Positions 10,319 through 22,286 of a stretch of DNA of 64,000 bases are shown here, in pieces; positions within the stretch are counted from its first letter, which is position 1, and the number at the start of each line of letters is the position of its first letter. Origin of the DNA: Cercophora sp. LCS_1 (taxonomy: Eukaryota > Ascomycota > Sordariomycetes > Sordariales > Lasiosphaeriaceae); contig JAPZLL010000010.1 of assembly GCA_036250225.1 (NCBI GenBank), positions 930,001-994,000 on the forward strand. The letters are read 5' to 3'. Made by a program: the position numbers and the translations under genes. The notes under the pieces are model-generated. The model saw nothing but the letters and a program-made list of their open reading frames with translations, made no database searches and was not told where the DNA came from.

Positions 10319-11006
10319 GACGATACGGACGAAATAGCAGAGGAAGCTTGGAAGGAGAGGCAGTTAAGGGAGAGAGACGGCCGGGCAATGATAAGGTGTG
10401 CCGATCACTTCGACCACCAGCGGAAGACCATATTTAGAAGGAAGACCCTAACGAGGTATAAGGGCCTTAATAAAGTTAAAAGCGTTTTAATGGTTTAGAT
10501 TTGAACTGGGGCTATTAGCTTCTAAAGCTTCCTCTTCGAACGGTAAGTAATAGGGGCTATAACGCCCTACTGTGAGTGAGGAAGGAAGGACGGGAGATTG
10601 CCAAACACCTGGTGATGTGGTGCTTGGCCCTACCGTTGGCTCGAACGTAGAGAAGAGCGGAGGTCCGAACATAACGGGACTTTTATCCCGTCCTACAGAA
10701 CACTAGTCCCTCAGCTACACGGTTATCGGGGAGGATCCTAAACTAGCTAATGAACTCGGGAAGACTAACGATATACAGCCTGGCTAGAAAGCTGGAACTG
10801 AAATAGACGGTTTAATGCCCCGTCTTTCGAAGGCCAGGGGCCCTTCTTTCTTATTTTCGTAGAATAGGTCTCTGATGTAGTTCCTTAACTGTCGGTAGGG
10901 GTTTTTCACCCGGCTCGCGAGGGTACGGTTTTCCTGTATAGTTACTAGGCTGAAGGTCCGGCGAGCCTCAGGGCACATCAGTATAGGAATAAGAATATAT
11001 TTAGCG

Positions 11007-11230
11007 CATGCACTGGTATATTCTAAGATATCCCATCGTATACTGGTATTCTGTGAGACATCCCATTGGTACTATCCCAAATTTCGAGCTGGAGTACCAT
11101 GTACCATCCCATCGGTGCTGGTATATCATACACCATCCCAAATTCCGAGCTAGGATATCATACACCATCCAAAATTCCGAGCTGGGGTATTGTGTACCAT
11201 CCCAAGGCATGTACTAGTATATTCTGGGCC
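11007..11230 (+). repeat. Degenerate tandem repeat, about 32-bp unit
   Basis: Successive units share CACCATCCCAAATTCCGAGC followed by TGG/AGG, A/TAT and ATC/CAT. About six or seven diverged copies run from 11007 to 11230, the clearest at 11120-11190. No ATG-initiated gene uses it. Confidence 0.55.
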
Positions 11231-11350
11231 AAAATTCAGGACCGTGGTCCATGATTCGGCCCGTACTGTCGCCTCTTAACAGTTTCCAACCGCGTCCCAG
11301 ATTTGAGCCTTTTCAGAATTTGAGCCACCCTTATAGCAAATGGTAACAGG

Positions 11351-11530
11351 GACAAAATATGGGCTCGTGGCCTAGAACTGGGTCTATGACACCGGGCAGT
11401 GATTTTCTGCCGGCAGAAAAGGTACATAGCGTATAGTAGTGAGACAAAATCTGGGCCCGAAGCCGAGAACTGGGTCACATATTCCGCTAGCAGAAACGGT
11501 GTCGAATACAGAGAAACGAGAGTTAGACTT
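11351..11530 (+). repeat. Diverged tandem duplication, 92-bp offset
   Basis: GACAAAATATGGGCTCG at 11351 and GACAAAATCTGGGCCCG at 11443 begin related blocks that also share GAACTGGGTC and a CTGCCGGCAGAA/CTGGCAGAA word. Looks like a decayed element end. Confidence 0.4.
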
Positions 11531-12190
11531 TGTATAATGTTTTGCTGGCAGAATAAGTACGTATCTAATAGAAGTATGCGTACTCGATATCCACGAGGTA
11601 GAAACTTCGGCGAGGTAGGAATCCTTGAGCAGTTGAGCTTTTCCTGTAGTCTTTCGAACGGGCGGTTGGGTCATGACACAGACTTTATATTTCTAATGGC
11701 AGAAAATGACATTTGAACAGATGAGAACACAGACAATTGACGTTGCAGCTGTCGTCAGCGGCTCCTTCTATATTGCGTCCTTCTGCAGTATTAGCAAAAT
11801 GTTGTGACCCATGGGTCGCCATGTGGTCTGTGCACCACATCCACCACATCTGGTGGGTGGTTTCTGTCCCTCCAAAAATACTTTCTTTCCGTAGTATAAC
11901 CAGCGCTCGTCAGAGCGATCACCATCAACACAAAATGACACTATAGGTTTGAAATTGATGTGATTGAATCATCTTAGTTTGTTTTTCGACTCTTTGGTGA
12001 GGCATGGGTTGCTCTGCTTGGCAAGAGGGCTTTCTAGTACACATGACACGAGTCACACGCACACCCAGTACGCGCGTACATCATATTGGAATTGTTGCCT
12101 AGGAGCAATCCTTACATATCACGCGTCATCTACTTCCATCAACAGGAAACTATAGCTGGGGGGGGCTGAAAATGGGCCCCAGAGGCTATG

Positions 12191-12320
12191 CGGTGACGGT
12201 GTATGGGATCACCCCAGCTTAGGGAAGAATCAGGGGAAGCTCAGGACAAATCAGCCGCGGCTCATCCTAGCTCAGGAAAACGAACTAAAAAGGAAATTTC
12301 GTGTGCCCAGATTCGTCGCA
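12191..12320 (-). repeat. Dispersed motif R1, copy 2 (extended)
   Basis: Carries the R1 core in reverse (12290-12320). Read on the minus strand, about 80 bp further on it carries GCTGGGGTGATCCCATAC, which follows the core much more closely in copy 4 (37188-37259). Copies 2 and 4 therefore belong to one longer element with an internal deletion in copy 4. Confidence 0.55.
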
Positions 12321-13154
12321 GACAACTAAGCTGTTTTAGAGGTCGTGGGTGGGGAGGTGCATCATGAGGGCGAGCGGTGTTAGCGAGGATAAGGTGGGGT
12401 CAGGAAGACAGTATCCGGGATCTCATCGGCGATGCGCCCAAATGACAGGAACTTTAAAAGCGCTAAAAGGACGATGAAGCGGGCAGACACAGCCCCGGCA
12501 AGGCAAAAACCATTGGCTTTTACCCTGAACCTATGCCAAGTGTGTGAAATATCACTCGGACAATCGCTACCTCGGCTCTGTGTTCTTTAATATGCGTCAA
12601 GAAGCTCAGTTATTGCCAGCCCATGTTCGCGTAGCAACGCGCCGCCCTGGAGGTGTCTGCTCTGAGCGAGTAGTTAGTGCAACGGGACGTGGTCCTAACC
12701 GAAGAAAATGGGGCCCTCAGTGCTGCATGCAGGATCCTCGAGACAGCGCTAATCTCGCACATCCCCACCTCACCCACCTCGGCGCGGCCGTCATACAGAA
12801 TGCAACTCTTGGTGGTTTTAAATTTTGGGAATTCCTGTTCGACCTGCTCAGCGGATGTCATCGGACTCGGATCACAAATGCGACCATAGCATTCAAGAAC
12901 CTATCATTCGTTTTATTGTTAGGGAGCCGAAACCGAGCATCTCAGGCGATGCTAAATGAAGACCATCCCTCCCCCCCCGTCATGACTGGTCGTCTATCTC
13001 TCAGCCCAATCATAATGTCCGCATTTCTTTTGTCCGCATCCCGGAGACATTTGTCTTCGTCAATTCGAAGTAAATTGTGAAACGTCAGGTAAACATCATG
13101 GCAGGCAGGAATATCCATATTTCCAACGTCGAGATTTCATCCGGGCTTTCCAAT

Positions 13155-14996
13155 TCACCATTCCACATCTAATTCCTCCAACCCCTCCGCACCGTGATTA
13201 TTACTATCACCCATGCGCTCGATCCGCATATCAATCGCTAATTTCGGCGCCGCTCCTCCCCCCTCAGATGGCTCGCTCCGCTTCTGACGCAGCATCCATT
13301 CGCGGATCTCCATGCTAATATACCGCTTCATGGACGCGAATCCATCTTCGTCGCCATCCTCGATGGAGTTCACCATGCGGATGCACTCACTCTCAATCGT
13401 AAACATCAAACCTTGGGACGCATCCAAACCATCATCAAAGTGGAGCTCCTTGCGCAACTCAGCTAATGTCTTGTCTTGGAACCGGCCGCGCGGATTCCAG
13501 CGTTCTGTAACCGTCCTGGGCGTGCGCGTCAGGACGACCCAGTAATTGAAGTGGACCGAGGGCTTGGCTGCCGAGATGCTGCTGCTGGCGGCGGTGTTGG
13601 TGCTCGCGGTGCTGACTGGCGGCGGTGGGGACGAGGCTCTCGTCGGCTGCTGCAAAGTCTGCTTAGGCTGTCCGCTCTCCCGGTCACGGGATGGCAGCTG
13701 GGTAGAGGATTGTGAAACTGTGGGATCTGGGGTGCGCGGGAGGGCAAAAAGGTCCTGGCCCATGTCTGGTATTGGGGCTCTGGGTACGCCGGGAGAGGGT
13801 GGGCGTCTGGGGCTTATAGGCGACCTGACAGGTTCCTCTTGCCTTGGTTCGGGGTGAGGACGCTCTGCCGGTCTCGCGAGGGCTGGAGGATCTGCAAGTT
13901 TCGTTGTCTCTTCCGGGGTTGGTGACATGGCATGTCGTAAGGAGTTGTCGCTCGGACTCTGCTCTCTTCCTGGGCTGATGGCCCTATTCTTATCATTGCC
14001 CTCAATCGCCTCATTCATCCCATCTAGTCCAACCATGCCGGCCCTTTGGACGACTTTCCTCGTCCGCGACGGTTTCCGGTTCGGATCTGTAAAGGTTTTG
14101 GTCTGAACCGCCTCCCTCGCGTCGTGCATTGAAGTAGGTGGGTTGGGGTGCCTCTTTTGGCGCTTCGCCTGTTGGTCCTGGGCCAGTGCGTCTGCGGAGC
14201 TGATGTTCCTTTTCGTCCGGGATAGCTGGTTTATCGCCTCGAACTGCCGCATCCGCTGAATTAGGTCAGCCACGGGGAAAAAACAAAGAGGGCGGTTAAG
14301 AGGGTACGTACCGGAGGGGACGGCGGGTTACTTGTGGGGACGTCATATATGTTTGCATGGAACAGATGATGGTCCTCTCCAAGATGCTCTTCGTAGTTAG
14401 GCAAGTGAGCGATGCTGGATTCTTCTGATACGTCTGGTCGGTTGTTCGGTCTAGTGGTCTCGTTAGCGTTGGCATCGACCTGGTCAAGGGGTTACTTACG
14501 GTGTCTTCTCGTAGCTAAAGGTAATCGAATCCACGTCGATGGCTGTCTGCTCGCTGTGTCCCCTCTCACCGTTGACTTTGGCGTCGGGATTGTCCTTGTG
14601 CTTGTATTTTTGGTTGCGAAACTGTTGTTGGTTCAACCTGAAAAATAGCTGTTTTACAAGACGTCTTATTCGTGGCGCATCTTTTGAATACTGGTATTTA
14701 TTATAATTTCTCGAATGTTTGTCGTCGGGCCAAAATCTTGCCCCGTTGCCTTCGCCGTCAAGATAAGCCACTGTCATTGCAGTGAGACCCGCCTGGACTT
14801 CGCTCGATCTCCAATCGTGCAGGTCGACGCCGTCGATGCCGTTCTGCGTCTTGAACCTCCTTCTAAAGGCTCTGGTCTCATCGTAAAACGCTGCGCAGCG
14901 AGGTAGGCGCGAATCTCCGTAGTCTAGCTCGTTGCGGAGAGTCGTGATGTTGGGTATGCTGGCGGCAGCGATCTTGGGCGAAGTTTTGAGAGGCAT
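13155..14996 (-). CDS. Hypothetical Pro/Ser-rich protein, 578 aa
   Basis: Three exons on the minus strand: 14996-14500, 14450-14312 and 14255-13155. The introns of 49 and 56 bp have GTAAGT..CTAG and GTACGT..TTCAG ends with CTAAC/CTGAC branch sites, and phases 2 and 0 fit. The start is the first in-frame ATG (14996). The first 160 residues are charged (a DETRAFRRRFKTQNG segment), exon 2 is acidic and Pro-rich, and residues about 220-440 are low-complexity Pro/Ser/Arg. The C-terminal 130 residues look folded, from HFNYWVVLTRTPRTVTERW to a last acidic tail. This C-terminal type occurs in uncharacterised Pezizomycotina proteins. No signal peptide or membrane segment; probably intracellular. Confidence 0.7.
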
Positions 14997-16169
14997 TTCT
15001 GGGTTTTCTGGGTTTTCTGGGCGTGTTGGCAATGCTTGGCAGAGCCAGTCTTTTCGGGCGGGATTTTGCAGCTCTTCTAGCCGATTTCCAGGCCCCAAAA
15101 AGAGCGACCAAATGGGAGAGGGATATCCGTCAGCAAGAGAGCATTGCGCGCCCGCAAATGGAGTGGAGCAAATGTGGCGCCAAACGGAATGGAAGGGAAG
15201 GGAAGACGATGGATGGGGGTGAGCTGGAGTAGGAAAAAGCCATGAGGGAGGGGCTGAGCTACATTTCCGGGGGTGTCGTAATTAACCCTTGCAATTATAA
15301 TTTATGCGCGCTCGGAGCCACTTCTGCCTGGCGTTCACCGAGAAGGAGCTGAGCCAAGCCCTGCTTTCAATGTTGGCGATTTGGGGAATACCTCGGAGAA
15401 GGCGACTATACTGGTTTCCGGTATCATGGTACCACATCAACTTTTCCGTTTCCAGGCCACGGTGAATAAAAAGCATTGCCATGTTGGATCCGTTGGAATG
15501 CTGAATTCCATGCACTTTCCCTAGCGCTATCTAGCTGACAGCATATGGCGAGTGTTTTTGGCTACGCCCAGTTGTGTTGGTAGACGATGTTAGTGCATAT
15601 GTCGCTCTCGGGTCACCGACGATGCGACCAACTCACTGCAGAGCGGCCGATTACGCCACGTCGATTATGCGCCCGGTGTTCTTTGACAATTTCTGCCGGG
15701 GTAGTGGCCTGATCGTGCCAAATTGTCGAGAAATCCCTCCCTCCCTCCCTGTTATGCAACAGCAGGTTTGAACAGGCACTCTGTTACGCCGGACACGGGG
15801 TATCCAAACCGGTGAAGGTCGCTAATCTTTCCGTCAAGGGTTGAGCTGCCACACATCGACGGCTAGCCCTCGACTGTGATCCATGACCCCAAAGTTGTAT
15901 TCAGGACAATACTTGCACGCTCATCCGTTCCAACTCCATTGCTGCCTCAGGGAGGCCTGGGGGCACCTACAACCACTGACCTAAGCCTATGTAGTAGACT
16001 CTTGATTGACCCTTGCTAGCAAAGCCAAGTATAAAATCCGGCCTGCCCCTTCTCCTGAGGTCGCTCCAATTTCCACCTTTTGCACTACTCTCATCCAACA
16101 GTCATTCAAACCCTTCACAAAGCCCCAGCTCAAAACATATATCAGTGTTGTGCAAGTGTTAAAGCAGCA
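14997..16169. other. Spacer between two small gene models
   Basis: Nothing convincing. Contains a short CCCT run (15738-15753). The last 170 bp, CT-rich with several CAA words, are likely the leader of the gene at 16170. Confidence 0.45.
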
Positions 16170-16783
16170 ATGGACGTCCCAACCTTCACCCTGGCCTTAC
16201 TTCCCGTCTTTAGTTTCCAGAATGTTGGCAATGCAATGGTTTTTGCTAGCGTTGTCGGGTTTATATATTTCGGTGGTTTATTGGTTAATAGTGTGTCCCC
16301 CTCCACTCGCGCCTGCTAGTCCCTTTTCCATTCAATCGCAACTCTGAGTATGGTTGTTTCCATGATCTAACGAGCACAGACATGGAGCCGCTCCGACAAC
16401 CGCCAGCAGCCCCACCAGCAGTTGACGAACGTCCACAGAACGCCCGCGCAGATGCTGCAGTTCAGCCACTTCCCCTAGCCCCGCCTCCAGCAGCCCCACC
16501 AGCAGTTGACGAACATCCACAGAACGCCCGCGCAGATGCTGCAGTTCAGCCACTTCCCCTAGCCCCGCCTCCAGCAGCCCCACCAGCAGCTGACGAACGT
16601 CAACAGAATGCCAACGCAGATGCTGCAGTTCAGCCACTTCCCACAATTACGTGGAAGTCCAACGGTCACAACATTTCTTCAAGATTCCCCACACCACCAT
16701 CGAAGTACAAATACGCCGACCTTCCGGGCGGGAAGCGCGAAACTGTCCTCGAATATGCACAAGTGCCAGGACCGTATAACTAA
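16170..16783 (+). CDS. Small membrane-anchored protein with Pro-rich tandem repeats, 174 aa
   Basis: Proposed exons 16170-16290 and 16380-16783. The 89-bp intron has a GTGTGT donor, a CTAAC branch and a GCACAG acceptor, and the phase-1 junction keeps the frame. Residues 5-40 are hydrophobic (LALLPVFSFQNVG, AMVFASVVGFIYFGGLLVN): a signal-anchor or uncleaved signal peptide. Then come nearly three 28-residue repeats (VDERPQNARADAAVQPLP type) rich in Pro and Ala, and a 45-residue unique tail with several Lys, Tyr and Pro. No known family. The alternative is that only the second exon from ATG 16382 is translated. Confidence 0.45.
16406..16640 (+). repeat. In-frame 84-bp minisatellite, about 2.8 copies
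   Basis: GCAGCCCCACCAGCAG starts at 16406, 16490 and 16574, exactly 84 bp (28 codons) apart. The first two units differ at very few positions; the third is more diverged. Confidence 0.85.
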
Positions 16784-18180
16784 GACACGGAAAACCTACG
16801 GATAAGTTATCTGGCAGGTTATCTTTGCAAATACAATATTCCCTTGGCTGCGAATGTTTCGTCAGCCGTTTCGCTGTTCTGCTGCGTTTTCTCGTGGCGC
16901 GGTAATTATTTGCCGCCTTGCAGGAAAGGAAGTTTTTGGAAGTGGGTGCCAACTGTCAGTTGGCTGCTAGAGGAGGAACGGAATTGGGACCGCACATGCA
17001 CTAAATGGTTTGCTGATAGACGTCAATTGCAATTGTTTTCTTGCTTCGCTCAATGCCTTCCATTGCCGATTTCCTGCCCTCAAAGTCTCTCCAATTCGTT
17101 GTGATGAATTCGTAACCCTGCGCGGTCGCAAGAACGCCTAGAAATCTGCCAAGAAAGTAAAATCATGGAGGCCCCGACATCAGTTATGAGAATTGTGGCA
17201 GTGTGCAAGCAGATACGTTTGCTTGCGACCGTGGAAAATGCCCCCCGCCGTTCAGGGCTGCAAAACTTGGGTTGGTCCGTGTCGTTATCTCCAGGGTTTG
17301 TTTCAGGTAAGAGGTTCTGATGTGGCCCGTGCATTTATGACAGTTGGAGAAAAGGCAAGCTCATTCGGGAGAAGCAATTTCGTTATCATCCAACTTTCCA
17401 AAACAACCCGTTTCTTTTGGAGCCGAAAAATGGGGCGATGAACATCGCACTCCCAGCGAGCTCGGAATGTTACAACAACCCACCCACCCCACAACTATTA
17501 GCGCCGTTGGAGTCAGTCGCCTTCTTGGCTGGCGTCGGGATGCCGTCTGATGTAGGGACAGGGCATTCGGGGTGGCTGAAACGCGCACCGGCCGTCCCCT
17601 CACCAGACTAGGGGTTGAGACAACATCGTGCGCGCCGATTGTCTGTCGGCTGCCAAGTTCAACAAAAAGTGTGCGGTTTCTGTTGTTCACTTGACCTTTG
17701 TCGATACGCTGAAGAGGAAATGTTCGCCCCTTTCCGTGCTTCACCTCACTACATACAGTGAATTGTCCAGGCAGTAATGCATGCTAACAGAACCCTATTT
17801 GCGACCAACGTCACCGCTGACGCGGCCAGACCCTAGCATAAACCAAGGAACGCACCGGAATATGGTAACTTTAGGCGAGGGTCCAAAATTAAACCCTAGC
17901 TTAGGAGCGGCTTAGAGTCGCGAACGAACATGGAAATTGCTGAGGGCAACTTTAGGGTAAAACTTAGAGCTGTTGTCGAGACCCAAAACGCCTGGCACGA
18001 GATCGTCACACGCTATTCGGCATGCAGCCTTAGTAAGCCTAGTGGCAAGCTCATCGCCATCTCGGGCATTGCTCGCGGGCGAGGTGCGAAAAAGGAAATT
18101 TTGTGTGCCCAGATTCGTCGCATATTACGTATATTCTCATCGAGTAAATATTCATAACTTCGTCACCGCCCAGCCCAGGA
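16784..18180. other. Spacer with decayed repeats
   Basis: No gene supported. Holds motif R1 copy 3 (18077-18123) and A/T-shifted DNA. Open stretches at 17344-17744 overlap on both strands without motifs. Confidence 0.45.
18077..18123 (-). repeat. Dispersed motif R1, copy 3
   Basis: Reverse-oriented core TGTGTGCCCAGATTCGTCGC preceded by AAAAAGGAAATT, the same order as in copies 1, 2 and 4. It lies about 60 bp beyond the stop codon of the FAD monooxygenase gene. Confidence 0.55.
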
Positions 18181-19603
18181 CTACGCACCCGAATTCTTGA
18201 TGGGAAAAGCCCAAGGAAACCGTCCCACCATCTCCTCCTCCCCCTCGACATACTCAAAAACCGGGCTCTTGGCCGTCTTCTCCGCACTCCTATTCGCAAA
18301 AAACCTCACGAGCGACGGCCGACTCAACACGTGCCGATCCACAAACCGATGCGTCCCGTCCGCCCACGTCGCCGCCCCCGTCGCCTGACTCGCGCCCTCC
18401 ATGCCCTCCTTAACCGCCTCGAACCTCGCCGCCTGATACTCGTTGAACGCCCTCAAGATCTCATCTCCCTGCGGAAACGCGCCCTCATCGCCCGTCTCAT
18501 CCCTCACCTTCCTAAACGCATGATACAGCTCGTTCGCAAGCGCCACAACGTCCACAATCCCGTTATTACACCCCGCCCCCGTCGACGGCGTGAACTTGTG
18601 CGCCGCGTCACCGACCAACACGATTCTGTCGTACGACCAGTGCTTCAACACGCCCTCCTCGAGATTCACCATCCCTGCCTGTGTCCTGTTGGTGTACGCA
18701 TCGCCAATGGTGCAACCGCCCGCAATGACGGGGAGGTGGCCCCATTTTGTGATGAACGCCTGCTCATCAGCTTCGCTGTAGCGTGCCGGTTCGCGGGTCG
18801 GTTGATCCATCCGCTCATAAATCCCAATGACGGACGTCTCCTCGCCTGCGAAGAGTTGCAAGGTGCAGTTGTAGCCGTGCGTTTCGCTTGCGTCTCCCGG
18901 AACAATGGGCGGGATGGTAGGGAAACGGATCCACATGGAGCGGTAGGTGGTCAGGAATGGCTTTTCGTCGTTGGTGGTTGGGATGGAGGACGAGGTGGTC
19001 GACAAGGCGGAGAGTCGCATTTGGGAACGGACGGTCGAGTGGGCGCCGTCTGCGCCGACGATGATGGTTCCGTTGTGGATGGTGCCGTCGGCGCAGGTGA
19101 CGGATACGCCGGTGGGCGAGGTGGATACGGAGACGACCTTCTTGGAGGGGAGCAGTTTGGATTGGGCGGAGGGAGGGAGGCTGTCGTGGAGGATGCGCAT
19201 TAGGTCGTGGCGGGAGATGACGCGGGGGTAGGCGCCGTGGCTGGAAATGACATGTCAGTTGGGATCTTTGGGTGAGATTTCTTGAGGTGGGGATGGTGGA
19301 GATGAAAGGGACTGACTTTTCCTTGAAATGAGTGAACCAGAGAGTGTCGCCGATGTCCTTGCCCTCGTGATCGATCCGCTTAAAGCGACTCATAGGCGAG
19401 CTGGCCTTTTCGATATCAGGCAAGAGGCCCAGCTGGGAGAGCACGCGCAGACCAATGGGGAGGAGGACGAGGTTGGAGCCGGCATCAAGAACGATCTTGG
19501 GACGGCTTTCGAGAACGACAAAGTCGAGGTTTGCGCGGGAGAGGGAGTGCGCTGCCGTAAGCCCGACTGGGCCGCCGCCAACAACGATGGCTTTGAAGGC
19601 CAT
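18181..19603 (-). CDS. FAD-dependent monooxygenase
   Basis: Two exons, 19603-19317 and 19240-18181, give 448 aa. The 76-bp intron runs from GTCAGT to TTCCAG, and the phase-2 junction restores HGAYPRVISRHDLM. Group A flavoprotein hydroxylase motifs are in order: the Rossmann GGGPVG at residues 9-14 with the ribose-binding Glu in VVLESR, the DG motif VGADGAHSTVR (near 160), and the GD motif VLVGDAAHKFTPSTGAG (near 306). Such enzymes hydroxylate or epoxidise small molecules using NAD(P)H and O2. No membrane segment is visible. The substrate is unknown. An acyltransferase and a rhodopsin-like gene lie within 6 kb, but no backbone synthase is visible. Confidence 0.88.
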
Positions 19604-20460
19604 GCTGGAGATGATGGAGAGGGTTCGTGGAGTAGATTCGATGTGTGAAGGCTAGAGGTTGTAGAGGACAGCCAAGGGATGAGAGGAAGCTTGTCATCCT
19701 CAAGCTTTCTTATAGACACAATCCGAGACCCTTCGAGCGTCAAGACGACCCTGCATAATTTCACCGTTGGGGTGCCCCATTGTCCAATCATGCCAGCCTG
19801 TTACCGGGAATGCTGGTTCCCGTCGGCATCGCACTCGCTTCGGTTGTGTCACTGGACATCAGTCAGCTTGCTCAGTCAGCACCAAAACAATATTGCAGCC
19901 AAACCCCCGGGATGTCAAAGCGTCACCAATGACATGGTCGCAAATGCCCATCTGGCTGAAGACAAATGGTGCCAAGACATGCGACGCTTCTAGCCCCGCC
20001 ATTTCGTACGATGGTATGGTGCGGGGTGACGCGGTTCTGGGACTTTTGTCGGGCTGCAGAGGGAATGCAGGGCGGTGAGGTTGGGGAAAGTTTGGAGCTC
20101 AGCGGGCAGTCATTTCCCCGAGGCATGGTATCGACAGAGGACAGGGTTTGGGATATCATCAACACCAAAGAAAAAAACCCGTGATACTTCACAGGATGCC
20201 CGATTTTGGACATTCACGCATCACCAACACCAGGGAAAGAGTCTGTGACTTTACAAGCTCGACCGCTTCACTCGAGGCAATCGCCGTGACGGAAGCACAC
20301 TTGCATCCTGGACAATCTCGGCAACAAAACTTCATTGCCGGTGGGCATTTTATGCCGGGGGCCTAGCCCCGCAGACGGCATTGGTACCGCTGCATCCTTT
20401 CTCTATCCTCCTCCTCCCTCTCACCACACCGAACCGACGATATCTTGCCGGGCACCCAGG
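19604..20460. other. Spacer
   Basis: The first 150 bp are the promoter of the minus-strand monooxygenase. The rest shows no supported gene; overlapping short open stretches on both strands are chance. Confidence 0.45.
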
Positions 20461-21130
20461 TTACTGCTGGGGCCCCTGGGGCTGGGCTGGCCGCTGGGGG
20501 TGGGGCTGCTGGGGGTGGGACTCTGCTCAAACATCATATCAGCGTGACATTCACCAAAAGACAAACGAGAAGAAGGGAAAAACATGGAAAGAAAAACAGG
20601 AAAGGAGAGGAGAAGAGAAAATGAAATGGAGGGACACAAAAGAAGACAAAGGAAGAAGATGGTAAATAAAAAAGGATAAAGAGTAAAGAGCAGATAATAG
20701 AGGGCAAAGTAGAGCTTACGGGCGAAAAGAACCATTGCCGCACGCAGCGCGGGACCGTGGACCGCCTCCAAGTGCCAGGCCAACCCGTCCTTTCCGCACC
20801 AGGAACACATGTGGGTGGCCTGGTGGCTAGATGTATGGACGTGGATGCTGAATCATCCTGGGTTAGTAAATATCGTCAAGGAGCTTCAAATGGACAAGGG
20901 AGGTAGAGATGTGACTGGGAACAGACGACTAGGAGGAAACGTGGGCAAAATACCGGCAATAAAAACGTGAAAAGGATAATAGGACGATGAACGGGAAGTG
21001 GGAAGTAGGAGGGGATATTGGAAGGTGGGCGGGAAGGAAGTAAAGTGGTGAACGAGGAAATAACTTACGCGAGAACTGTCTCGTCCTGGGCAATGTGCCC
21101 ACAGCCGGTGAACTTGCACGGGGCTGGCAT
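20461..21130 (-). CDS. Small C2H2 zinc-finger protein A, 83 aa
   Basis: Reconstructed exons 21130-21069, 20847-20720 and 20522-20461. Introns of 221 and 197 bp start GTAAGT and GTAAGC and end in CAG, with phases 2 and 1. The protein starts MPAPCKFTGCGHIAQDETVL. Finger 1 is C-x4-C-x12-H-x5-H, finger 2 is MCSWCGKDGLAWHLEAVH (C-x2-C-x7-H-x4-H, a shortened finger), and the tail is Gln/Pro-rich, ending QGPQQ. Intron phases, the intron position inside finger 1 and the terminal QGPQQ are shared with gene B at 27823-28537, so the two are paralogues and support each other's models. Gene A appears to lack B's middle finger. Role unknown; nucleic-acid binding is possible. The exons are small, so the model needs RNA data. 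Confidence 0.6.
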
Positions 21131-22286
21131 GTTGGTAAAGAAGAAAAAAAAAAAAAGTCTAGTTGAAAAAAGACTTTCCTCGAGGGAGAGAGAGATGGTG
21201 CTGTGCTAAAGGAAGTCATGCGTCGTCAAAGTGGGTGGAAGCGTGGAAGAAGAAAAGAAGAGAGGAAGAAACAGCCTGGCTGGGAATTTATAGACGTCTG
21301 GCCAAACCACGCTAGTGGGGACCACCAAACCCTCCCTCACTATCCACGGATCCACCCTGCTATTGTTTCTTTCATCCTATTATTCGATTATTCGAACTAT
21401 TGCTTGTGCAGAGATCATAGGACCATCAGAAACCAGGTGGGCAGCGTTGGATATTACGGTGGTTGATCGCGGATACCTCTCTTGGCTGGCCATCGGCAAT
21501 CTTCTCTATCATTGGCACAATTAGCCGAGTCGGGTGCTAAGCGGAGATGGCAATGTTATTGTACAAACTGAAAAACAACCGCCGGACCATCCCATCCCCT
21601 ACCTGCCGGAGGAATACAACACGACTTACGACACCCCGCTTTCGACGGCGGCAAGAACGGAGGAGAAAGGCACCTAGGAGATGTTGTTTGCTCCTGGGTG
21701 TCACATTAAGACACCTAGGGCTAATGTTCTGCCAGATGGAGTGGTCAGGTCAGAGCCACGAGCTATGTACAGGTACATAGAGGATATGGGGGACCCAGAG
21801 CTGGAGGACATGGGATTCCAGATAGTTCAGATGCCGTGTGTACATATAGCTGGTAGCCATCGCCTCTGACAGAGGGTTGTTTAGTTGAATCAAGCCGGTT
21901 GACTACCTACCATCTTAGACATGTTTGAAGCCCGCTCGGGCATAGGCTTGCCAAAACTTCGAGGCCATATCATTGGGCTGGCACTTGGTCCGTCAAGCGA
22001 TGGTTCCCACCTGAAACGGCGGTATCGCTGTGATCAAACGTCGAGAATACAAGAAGATCGTATTGACAAGAACGAGATGGATTGAGAATTGGTCATATTG
22101 CCGAGATTGGTATTTGAGGAGAATCTGGACTGTCGATTATGACACGGAGAATTCGGCCATCTTACCTGTTTGTCCCGGTTCAAAATTTCGTGTTTCACAC
22201 CCTATTATGGCATCTCCATACATAAAGAGTTCACCATGCATATACCTATCGTGTCATATCAAGACTTCATATTGCGCGAACACCAT
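21131..22286. other. Promoter of zinc-finger gene A and a coding-like scrap
   Basis: The A promoter has a TATA box (21286-21292) and a poly-pyrimidine leader on the minus strand. On the plus strand one frame from 21543 looks coding (DHPIPYLPEEYNTTYDTPLS), meets TAG at 21675-21677, then continues FAPGCHIKTPRANVLPDG to TGA 21867-21869. This could be a decayed gene or a terminal exon; I cannot name it. Confidence 0.35.
21286..21292 (-). promoter_or_regulatory. TATA box of zinc-finger gene A
   Basis: TATAAAT on the minus strand about 160 bp before the ATG at 21130. It is followed by a CT-rich leader with a run of about 14 T, much like the leader of paralogue B. Confidence 0.4.

Larger units (their letters stand above)
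9546..13154. other. Transposon-remnant region without intact genes
   Basis: AT-rich patches alternate with degenerate repeats: a transposase C-terminus relic (9805-9990), a 36-bp inverted pair (10075-10318), a minus-strand coding scrap at 10784-10978 (QENRTLASRVKNPYRQLRNY) of unknown origin, roughly 32-bp tandem repeats (11007-11230), a diverged 92-bp duplication (11351-11530), and motif R1 copy 2 (12191-12320). The open stretch at 12544-13080 has no motif and I reject it. Confidence 0.5.

Noticed and set aside
12544..13080. 178-codon open stretch
   Set aside because: No domain, odd composition, and located in a transposon-remnant region.
18331..19203. 290-codon plus-strand open stretch opposite the FAD monooxygenase
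   Set aside because: A mirror of a strongly supported gene; Arg/Gly-rich, as expected of an antisense frame.
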